Assembly: GCA_040081265.1 (NCBI GenBank)
Contig: JBEBGV010000069.1
Location: forward strand, 1-22,273
Direction of reading: 5' to 3'
DNA from: JBEBGV01 sp040081265
GTDB taxonomy: Bacteria; Acidobacteriota; Vicinamibacteria; Vicinamibacterales; UBA2999
Length of the DNA stretch: 22,273 nt
The notes beneath the pieces are model-generated. The model saw only the letters and a program-made list of their open reading frames with translations. It was not told the origin of the DNA and searched no databases. This document shows positions 7,801-13,465 of the stretch, in pieces; the first letter of the stretch is position 1, and each line of letters begins with the position of its first letter. Position numbers and translations under genes: made by a program.

Positions 7801-10317
7801 CTTCCCCACGTCGGCCGGATATGCCGGGTCCGTAACGATCTGTAGATTTGCCGCGATATCATTCCCGTCGCCACCCACTAGAACCCGACCAAGATGTCCA
7901 TTGGGCTCTGACTCGGTGCCGCGGTACCAAAGCGAGAGAGTGAAATTCTCGTCGTCGCGAAGGGTGATTCGGCTTCGCAGGGATGCGTAAGAGCGGTGGG
8001 CCGCGGTGAACCGGAGAGCGCGTCCCGCTCCGATTGACGAGGCGGCGGCCGTCCGATCGGCGTCGTCCAGATTGTGAACAGTACCGTGATCGCCAGCGCC
8101 ACTGTCCCGTAGTTCCGGCGTAGCTGTTGCGTCGGCTTCGTCAAGGCTCCAGTGGTTAGTATCCGCAGCAATGGTGGCCGCGATCGACGCGACTTCGGTC
8201 GGCCTCAGGCGGCACCGGCAGACCTCGACGTCATCAAGGTCACCGTCTGTAAAGGCCTTGCCCGCACCGGCAGAAACACTGTAACCGCGCATGAAGTTCT
8301 GTACGTAGAAATGGTGCCCTGCTGCGTCCCAGTCGTCACGATTGTTTGAAGGTGCGTTGGCTACCTCGATCACCCCGTCGACATACAGAGTTCCGGTGAC
8401 TGTCGCACCGTCATTGACGTAAGCCACGTGGTGCCAGCGACCGTCGTTGATCGCGGTTGTCGATCTGACAACGTCCGCACCGCCGAAGTGTCTGAACTCC
8501 ACTTTTCCCAAACTGCTTGGATCATCGGGGTCCGCGGCGATCTGAATGTTCGCGGCGAGGTCGTCCGAACCGGTTCCGACGAGCAATCTACCGAAGTACG
8601 AGTTGCTGTCGGTTTCCGTACCGCGATACCAGAACGACACCGAGAAGTCGTCCACATCGCGTAACGTCACGCGCTCGGCAAGAGAGACGTAAGATCCTAC
8701 GGAAGCATTGAAGCGCAGCGCCCGACCGGTGCCAACCCCTGTTGCCGGATCGTCAAGTCGTGAGCCGTCTGACACGTTGACAAACGTACCGTTATTATTT
8801 CGAGCCGAGTCGAGAACTTCTGGCGGCGCACGACCGTCTGCTTCATCGAACGCCCAGCTGTGCCTCGGAACGAGTTGTGAAATGTCGGTCTCTGTGTATG
8901 CACACTCGCAGATCCGAACGTCGTCGATCATTCCGTCAGTGAAGGCCTGATCCGCGCCGCCTGTAAGGCTGTACCCGCGCATGAAGTCTCGGACGTAGAA
9001 GTGGTAACCGGCGGCGTCCCAATCATCTCGATTGTTCGACGGCTGCCCGGTCGCCTCGGCAACGCCATCAATGTATAGATCACCGGTTACGGCCTCGCCG
9101 TGATTGACATACGCAATGTGATGCCAGCGACCGTCGTTCACGCGGCTGGATGAGCGCACGACGTCACCGCCACCCAAATGCCTGAACTCCACTTTGCCTG
9201 AGTCAGGCGCGATTTGGAGGTTACCGGTCACATCGGCGCCGCCGGTGCCAAGCAAGACTCGGCCGAAGTACCCGTTGTCGGCTGACTCGGTACCGCGGTA
9301 CCACAGGGCGAGGGTAAAGTCCTGACTATCCCTGAGCTCGATACGACTCGCGAGCGATGCGTAGGAGCCACGCGCGGCGTCGAATCGCAGGCCGCGTCCG
9401 CCGTCTGAGGCCGTGTCGACCGAACGATCGGCATCAGTCAGATTGTGGAAAGTGGCATGGTTGGGAGCAGCGGATCCGTCAAGCAGCTCTGGCGCGCCCA
9501 GGTTGTTCGCCTCGTCCATCGACCACCTATGTGTCGGAGCGAGCGTCAGCACATCAGCCTGAGTTAGGCTGCACCGGCAGATGCGAACGTCGTCGAGCTC
9601 CCCATCTGTGTAGGCGTTGTTGGCTCCACCTGTCGCGCCGTAGGCGCGCATGAAGCTTGTGACTTTGAAGTGCAGCCCCGCGTTCGCCATGTTGTCGGCG
9701 TTGTTTGCCGGTGAGCCGAGCACTTCAGCGACACCGTCGATATACAAATCACCCGTGGCAGTCGCGCCATGGTTGACGTAAGCAATGTGGTGCCAGCGCC
9801 CGTCATTGACGACAGACGTAGAGCGGATGCGATCACCTCCGCCGAAATAGCGGAACTCGACCTGCCCGATGTGGGTCGGATCGGCGGCGTCCGTAATGAT
9901 TGCTAAGTTGGCGATTGAATCATTGCCACTGCTACCGAGAATTACTCGGCCAAAGTAGCTGTTGTCGTCGGCTTCGGTTCCTCTGTACCAGAGTGCAAGA
10001 GTAAAATCGCTGGTATCAGGGAGCACGACCGCGGACGTGAGCGAGACGTACGCCGCGTTCTCGGACTGGAACCGCAACGCGCGCCCCTGACCGAGCAATG
10101 GCGGGGGATCAGGAATTCGTTGACGATCGCCCAGGTTATGAAGAAGGCCCTCGTTGTTCGTCCCTCCGGAATCGAGTGCCGACAGGGCTTGCTGGCCATT
10201 GGGTTCGTCGAAAGCCCAGCGATAATTCTGAGGCTGGGCGCTGGCTGTTGAGCACCAGGCACACAGAACTCCGACGAGCGTGAAAACGGCTATGGTTCGG
10301 TAGCGCAAGACTTTCAT
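4873..10317 (-). CDS. Giant secreted protein: six LamG-like domains and a seven-repeat FG-GAP/VCBS propeller
   Basis: A predicted exported protein of 1814 residues. Residues 1-28 form a Sec signal peptide (basic start, hydrophobic core, cleavage after ASA). Six tandem concanavalin/LamG-like domains of about 223-235 residues begin at residues 32, 263, 486, 722, 956 and 1190. Each has W-(S/A)-(F/M/L)-(D/N)-E near its start, LWYRGTE or a close variant in the middle, NDG-x-WHH-x-x-YV, then FMRGYS, FTDG and DDV-x-(I/V)C-x-C. Residues about 1437-1814 hold seven FG-GAP repeats, each with a D-x-(D/T)-x-DG-x-x-D calcium-loop motif (1450, 1502, 1554, 1606, 1671, 1728, 1779) followed by an aromatic-rich segment such as WFENDG. 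No catalytic domain, PEP-CTERM, LPXTG or C-terminal transmembrane anchor is visible. The role is unknown; carbohydrate or matrix binding is inferred. ATG 10317 is chosen because upstream residues in frame are not signal-like and overlap the transketolase; no clear Shine-Dalgarno is seen. Confidence 0.95.
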   Translation of the reverse strand: MKVLRYRTIAVFTLVGVLCAWCSTASAQPQNYRWAFDEPNGQQALSALDSGGTNNEGLLHNLGDRQRIPDPPPLLGQGRALRFQSENAAYVSLTSAVVLPDTSDFTLALWYRGTEADDNSYFGRVILGSSGNDSIANLAIITDAADPTHIGQVEFRYFGGGDRIRSTSVVNDGRWHHIAYVNHGATATGDLYIDGVAEVLGSPANNADNMANAGLHFKVTSFMRAYGATGGANNAYTDGELDDVRICRCSLTQADVLTLAPTHRWSMDEANNLGAPELLDGSAAPNHATFHNLTDADRSVDTASDGGRGLRFDAARGSYASLASRIELRDSQDFTLALWYRGTESADNGYFGRVLLGTGGADVTGNLQIAPDSGKVEFRHLGGGDVVRSSSRVNDGRWHHIAYVNHGEAVTGDLYIDGVAEATGQPSNNRDDWDAAGYHFYVRDFMRGYSLTGGADQAFTDGMIDDVRICECAYTETDISQLVPRHSWAFDEADGRAPPEVLDSARNNNGTFVNVSDGSRLDDPATGVGTGRALRFNASVGSYVSLAERVTLRDVDDFSVSFWYRGTETDSNSYFGRLLVGTGSDDLAANIQIAADPDDPSSLGKVEFRHFGGADVVRSTTAINDGRWHHVAYVNDGATVTGTLYVDGVIEVANAPSNNRDDWDAAGHHFYVQNFMRGYSVSAGAGKAFTDGDLDDVEVCRCRLRPTEVASIAATIAADTNHWSLDEADATATPELRDSGAGDHGTVHNLDDADRTAAASSIGAGRALRFTAAHRSYASLRSRITLRDDENFTLSLWYRGTESEPNGHLGRVLVGGDGNDIAANLQIVTDPAYPADVGKVEFRYFGGGSAIRSRSVVNDGEWHHIVYVNHGATRTGDLFVDGAAEVVGAAAANHPAWNAAGYRFYVSGFMRGYSVAEGPGEAFTDGELDDIRICRCSYTESDVSELVAPLAEPDYHWAFDESDSRPAPQVLDASHFLNHGTFQNLTDGDRTTAPPLVGGGRAVRFTAARQDSVILRRRVALRDSEDFTLSLWYRGTESDDNSYLGRVLIGGGGEDIVANLVILTDSSSPADQGKVAFRHYGGGGQVRSTSVVTDGQWHYIVYVNHGLTRSGSLFVDGVPEAEGASSANRDDWNLAGYGFYVDSLMRGYSALLGPNQAFTDGELDDVRICLCRYSTSDISAQYPSAGPADHRWSFNEADGDPAPQIHDDSPIPIHGTLHGMDDSDRIADVAPFLNGGRGLRFAAADGAYVSLQQSIVLRSWDDFSLSLWYRGTESDDNGYFGRTLIGGGGADVSASLQIATDAADPAHIGQVEFRRYGSGRIVRSMTRVNDGAWHHIVYVHRGADSTGSLFIDGVPEAVNEPAENSNGFDNAGLHFYVRDFMRGYSLSQGAQLAFTDGDLDDVRICKCRKTADQVRLEFQGTAGTQSGPINLAEQLVRSDYRYAYGVAAGDLDGDGDQDLVSANAFGDDSDLYWFENDGAGDFVEHRIAVGEAGWLERLTIGDVTGDGRPDVVAVNNRDSHILLYVNNASPETGVWDRRVITAETGRPYDVAIADLDADGRLDVASVSWDNIVTWFRNPGPYGLLQAWPRYIIDNDISEPRTIRIADIDDDGLKDLVVTSAGQQSIPVPASPADHESAVIWYANPGGVPAGSWARRVVDNQSRAPIHGEPIDLDNDGDLDIVMAFGMRLNLAPEELHEVAWYSNGGNGGSWTKQTIGALPFAFEAVSADMDSDGDKDVVASAWSQGDEVVWFENAGNASTWTMHSVRTNWNAANQIIIVDVDGDGLPDIVGTADDGSSLVRGANDLRWWRNRGLH
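4876..6000 (-). repeat. Seven FG-GAP/VCBS repeats, probable seven-bladed beta-propeller
   Basis: Seven acidic loops of the form D-x-(D/T)-x-DG-x-x-D occur at residues 1450, 1502, 1554, 1606, 1671, 1728 and 1779 of the LamG protein, spaced 52, 52, 52, 65, 57 and 51. Each is followed by an aromatic/Asn/Gly segment (WFENDG, LYVNNA, WFRNPG, WYANPG, WYSNGG, WFENAG, WWRNRG). Seven units match the usual propeller blade number, and the protein ends right after the last. Confidence 0.85.
6060..10224 (-). repeat. Six tandem LamG-encoding repeats of about 670-705 bp
   Basis: Domain units start at 10224, 9531, 8862, 8154, 7452 and 6750 and run downward; the last ends near 6060. The protein repeats align almost end to end with shared blocks (LWYRGTE, GRWHH, FMRGYS, FTDG, C-x-C). 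The second unit is the shortest, lacking about 7-10 residues between NLQI and GKVEFRH where the others read a TD-x-x-x-P-type loop. Units are diverged in DNA, so this is an old duplication series and not a recent array. Confidence 0.9.
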
Positions 10318-10330
10318 CAACGTCGGTTCG

Positions 10331-11254
10331 TCACGCTCTGCGGATCCGCTTGACGTCCTCGACAATGGCCTCGACTGAAAGCCCGTACTTGGCCGCAAGA
10401 TAGTCGCGTGAGCCGGCACGCGATACGAACGCGGACGGTAGGCCGATTCTCTTGAGGCGCGCGCCTTCTGTTGGGTGCTCCGCCATAACTTCGGCAACCG
10501 CACTGCCAAGTCCACCGACGATGCTATGTTCCTCGATGGTGATCACCAGACCGGTGTCAGAAGCAGCGGCCAGGACGGCATCGACGTCAAGGGGCTTGAC
10601 GGTGGGCATGCTCAGCAGGCGGCTGCCGATGCCCTCGCGCTGGAGTTGATCCGCTACCTTACTGGTCGTCGCTAACATCCCCCCGGTCGATATCAAGGTC
10701 AGGTCATTCCCAGCGCGGAGCATCAGCGCCTTACCGATCGACAGAGCGACAGGGTGTTCATGCACTCGTGGATCGCCGGCGCGGCCCAATCGCAAGTAGG
10801 CGGGGCCATCCATCTTCGCCAAGGCCTCGGTTGCCGCGATCGTCTCTGCTGGATCCCCCGGCGCCATAATCGTGATATTGGGCAGTGCGCGCATCACTGC
10901 CAAGTCCTCGGTGGCATGATGCGACATTCCCAATGCGCCGTAGATCAATCCGCCACCCACAGCAACGACCTTGACGTTGGCTCTGTGATAGCACGGTCCG
11001 TTGCGGATCTGCTCCAAACACCTAAGGGTCGGGAAGTTGGCGATTGAATACGTGAAGACGATCTTTCCGCTCAACGCTAGGCCGGTAGCAACTCCGGTCA
11101 TGTTCTGCTCGGCAACACCGGCGTTGATGAATCGCTTTGGATACGCCCGTGCGAACGACTCGATGACGCCGAAACCTAGATCACCCGTCATCAGCATGAT
11201 CCGCTCGTCTTGACCAGCGAGTGTAACGAGCGTCTCGAAAAAGGCAGTCCTCAC
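10331..11254 (-). CDS. Transketolase, C-terminal (pyrimidine-binding) subunit
   Basis: The 307-residue partner of the gene immediately upstream; together they would form a thiamine diphosphate-dependent two-carbon (ketol) transferase. INAGVAEQNM near residue 43-52 carries the conserved Glu (E49) that activates the cofactor, and TGDLGFG, FTYSIANFPTLRCLEQIRN, HHATEDLAVMRALPN and APGDPAE are standard family blocks; EEHSIVGGLGSAVAEV belongs to the C-terminal transketolase domain. The start is GTG at 11254, sharing one base with the N-subunit stop (TAGTG), which implies coupled translation and a 1:1 complex. Length is normal for the split form. The substrate in this operon is not known; it need not be the pentose phosphate pathway. 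Confidence 0.95.
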   Translation of the reverse strand: MRTAFFETLVTLAGQDERIMLMTGDLGFGVIESFARAYPKRFINAGVAEQNMTGVATGLALSGKIVFTYSIANFPTLRCLEQIRNGPCYHRANVKVVAVGGGLIYGALGMSHHATEDLAVMRALPNITIMAPGDPAETIAATEALAKMDGPAYLRLGRAGDPRVHEHPVALSIGKALMLRAGNDLTLISTGGMLATTSKVADQLQREGIGSRLLSMPTVKPLDVDAVLAAASDTGLVITIEEHSIVGGLGSAVAEVMAEHPTEGARLKRIGLPSAFVSRAGSRDYLAAKYGLSVEAIVEDVKRIRRA

Positions 11255-12102
11255 TAGATACGCTCGCCCAGTTCCGCGATTGCCCGGCGCAGTTCATCAC
11301 CTGCTGGAGAGCGGTAATGCCAAAGCAGCTGATGTTCCATGAAACTGACACCTTTGCCCTTGACGGTATGCGCAACAACGCACGTTGGCTTACCTGGCGA
11401 GTCCGGGACTTCAGTCAGAACCCGGTCGAGCGCCTCGACATCGTGACCGTCCACCTCAACTGCATGCCAACCAAAGCTCGCCCACTTTTCATGTAGGGGA
11501 TCGAGACGCAAGACCTCGTCGACGGTACCGAGACTCTGAATCTTGTTGTAGTCAACGATCACGGTTAGATTCGCGAGCCGGTGATGACCGGCGAACAACG
11601 CTGCCTCCCAGTTCGAACCTTCGTCACACTCTCCGTCGCTCAGCACGCAGAACACACGGAACCCAAGGTCTCGACCGGCGAGGGCCATCCCGGTAGCGAT
11701 CGGCAGGCCATGTCCCAGTGACCCAGTGGAACACTCGATGCCAGGGACATCAACGTGTGTTACGTGACCCGCGAGTCGGCTGCCATCGCCGTAGAACGTT
11801 TCAAGTTCGTCGAGCGGAAAAAAGCCTCGGTCCGCCAGCACGGCGTATAGGCCCGCGCATGCGTGTCCCTTGCTGAGCACGAAGCGATCGCGGCAGGGCC
11901 AGAACGGATCGTGGGGTCGAACGTTCAGCACGCGACCGTAGAGGACTGCGAGAATCTCCGCCATTGACAGCCCGCCGCCGACGTGCGAGCTCTTGGCGCG
12001 ACTCGTCATCTGAATGATCTGCAAACGAAGGCGCTGCGCCAGCGTCGTCAGCTCTTCCTTGACGGTGGTCGTCATTGCCGGACGAGAAGTAGCGGGCGTC
12101 AC
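11254..12102 (-). CDS. Transketolase, N-terminal (diphosphate-binding) subunit
   Basis: A 282-residue protein with the thiamine diphosphate-binding half of a split transketolase. SSHVGGGLSMAEIL (38-51), LSKGHACAGLYAVL (77-89), STGSLGHGLPIATGMAL (125-141) and the cofactor/metal motif SDGECDEGSNWEAA (155-168) ending with DYNK (184-187) are all in place, so it looks functional. Length is usual for the separate subunit. GTG at 12102 overlaps the TylF-type stop as GTGA; an ATG at 12075 (residue 10) is the main alternative. It is translated just before the C-subunit. Split transketolases occur both in central metabolism and in secondary-metabolite or glycan clusters; here the neighbours point to sugar building. 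Confidence 0.95.
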   Translation of the reverse strand: MTPATSRPAMTTTVKEELTTLAQRLRLQIIQMTSRAKSSHVGGGLSMAEILAVLYGRVLNVRPHDPFWPCRDRFVLSKGHACAGLYAVLADRGFFPLDELETFYGDGSRLAGHVTHVDVPGIECSTGSLGHGLPIATGMALAGRDLGFRVFCVLSDGECDEGSNWEAALFAGHHRLANLTVIVDYNKIQSLGTVDEVLRLDPLHEKWASFGWHAVEVDGHDVEALDRVLTEVPDSPGKPTCVVAHTVKGKGVSFMEHQLLWHYRSPAGDELRRAIAELGERI

Positions 12103-12830
12103 AGAATCGCGTAACCGACGTAAGGATCCCAGTCGAACCGCTTCAGTTCAAGATTTCGAATGCCCACCGTATCCAATAGCGCTCGTGCTTCACCTGGCCA
12201 AATTGGATTGTCGAGCTGGTCGAATGCAACGACAGATCCCTTGGGCATTCGAGGAAGAAAATGCTCGAGTGCCACCTTGGTCGGCGCATAAAGATCAAGA
12301 TCCATGAACAACAAGCTGACGACAAGATGCTGGTTCGCTTCAATGAAGGCTGGAACCGTTTCCACGACGTCGCCCTTCACTAACTGGACTTTCTCGATAT
12401 GACCGAGAAAACGATCCGTGTCGTAGACATCAATCACGCGCTTCAAGTCGTCGTACGACGATGCGGCCAGCTCTCCTGTCTTCGGCGTCCGGTGCGCGTT
12501 CGTGTCTTTGGCGTCGATACTGGGAAATCCGGCAAATGAATCAAAGCCGTAAATGCGTCGAGTCAAGTTGGCAGGTTCGACCACTGCGCTCAGATGAGCC
12601 CATGTCATTAGCCCGAATCCGCGGAATACGCCGCACTCAACGATCGAGCCTTTGACAGGCTGCGCGAGCTTGAACAGCTCATACAACGTGATGAAGCGCG
12701 TGATGGTCTTGCGGCGAGCGTAACGCGGGAACGTTTCTAGCTTGGCTTCAGTAGAATCCGCGCTGTCATCGAATGCGCGGACCAGCGACGATCCGACCTG
12801 AGCTTCAGTAGGCGTCTGTAACGGTTTCAT
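12099..12830 (-). CDS. TylF/MycF-type SAM- and metal-dependent O-methyltransferase
   Basis: A 243-residue protein of the macrocin O-methyltransferase family, whose characterised members methylate sugar hydroxyls using SAM and a divalent metal. Visible signatures are IVECGVFRGFG (63-73, SAM-binding), FDSFAGFP (96-103), MDLDLYAPT (176-184) and FDQLDNPIWPGE (203-214); the aspartates in the last two are the expected metal ligands. It probably methylates a sugar of the repeat unit; bacterial glycan clusters often carry this family. ATG at 12830 shares one base with the preceding stop (TGATG); a TTG one codon upstream would give a TTGA overlap. The end overlaps the transketolase GTG by four bases. 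Confidence 0.9.
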   Translation of the reverse strand: MKPLQTPTEAQVGSSLVRAFDDSADSTEAKLETFPRYARRKTITRFITLYELFKLAQPVKGSIVECGVFRGFGLMTWAHLSAVVEPANLTRRIYGFDSFAGFPSIDAKDTNAHRTPKTGELAASSYDDLKRVIDVYDTDRFLGHIEKVQLVKGDVVETVPAFIEANQHLVVSLLFMDLDLYAPTKVALEHFLPRMPKGSVVAFDQLDNPIWPGEARALLDTVGIRNLELKRFDWDPYVGYAIL

Positions 12831-13465
12831 CAATGATCAGCTTTCAGTTCGTTTGGGTCGACGGCGTAAGATGCGATGCCGAGTGCCGCGAGCGCAGTGC
12901 GTCCGACAATCTTCAAATCCTCCCAGAACGTGCGGTGCCGGACATAGTCCAACGAGAGCTGCATCTTTCGTGGGTGAATCAGTTCCAGATACGTTTGGTC
13001 GGGGTCCGACGCGCCTTTCAGAATCTCCGCCTCGTTCGCAAACCGCAACGACGCGGGATCCGTGATACCTGGACGCACTGTCAACACTTCTTGTTCCGCA
13101 TCCGAGTACAACCTGACGGCCCATTCGACCTGCGGTCGCGGACCTACAAAACTCATCTCGCCCTTGAGAACGTTGAACAGCTGTGGGAGCTCGTCCAGTT
13201 TGAAGCGTCGAATGAACTGGCCTACCGGTGTCAGCCTCGGGTCGTCACCGGCGGTTGACGTTCCCCCTCGTTGGTCAGCGTCAACCACCATGGATCGAAA
13301 CTTGAACATCCTGAACGGACGACCGTAGCGCCCAATCCGCACACCAACATAGAACACCGGACCAGGCATTCGGATCGTGATCGCGAGCGCAACGAGTGCC
13401 ATCAAAGGCGCCAACACGAAAAGCAGTGTGGCGCTCCCGATCAGATCGAAGAGTCGTTTGCTCAG
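12830..13465 (-). CDS. Initiating monotopic phosphoglycosyl transferase (bacterial sugar transferase, PglC/WcaJ C-terminal type), probable CTG start
   Basis: Transfers a sugar phosphate from a nucleotide sugar to undecaprenyl phosphate, the first membrane step of repeat-unit synthesis. Starting from CTG at 13465 the protein has 211 residues, the minimal PglC-like form. KRLFDLIGSATLLFVLAP (3-20) is the amphipathic/re-entrant membrane segment, PGPVFYVGVRIGRYGRPF (34-51) and KFRSM (55-59) follow, the catalytic Asp-Glu pair is at 91-92 (FKLDELPQLFNVL), and GEMSFVGPRPQ (102-112) completes the core. The first conventional start, GTG 13417, would begin inside the re-entrant helix and remove the conserved KRLFD. 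No ATG, GTG or TTG lies in frame in the roughly 150 bases I read upstream. CTG overlaps the carbamoyltransferase TGA as CTGA, matching the overlap style of other junctions. Confidence 0.92.
   Translation of the reverse strand: MSKRLFDLIGSATLLFVLAPLMALVALAITIRMPGPVFYVGVRIGRYGRPFRMFKFRSMVVDADQRGGTSTAGDDPRLTPVGQFIRRFKLDELPQLFNVLKGEMSFVGPRPQVEWAVRLYSDAEQEVLTVRPGITDPASLRFANEAEILKGASDPDQTYLELIHPRKMQLSLDYVRHRTFWEDLKIVGRTALAALGIASYAVDPNELKADH

Noticed and set aside
10234..10317. Lipoprotein signal on the LamG protein, because two Cys lie near residues 19 and 22
   Set aside because: Neither Cys is preceded by a proper lipobox (L-A/S-G/A-C pattern), and a good ASA cleavage site follows.
10318..10515. 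N-terminal extension of the LamG protein to 10515
   Set aside because: The extension lies wholly within the transketolase C-subunit gene region, has shadow composition and would bury the signal peptide.
10331..12102. Transketolase as one gene broken by a frameshift
   Set aside because: Both parts are full-length for the well-known two-subunit form, each with its own start, joined by a normal TAGTG junction.
12830..13417. Phosphoglycosyl transferase starting at GTG 13417
   Set aside because: It would begin within the re-entrant membrane helix and lose the conserved KRLFD segment that is encoded just upstream in frame.
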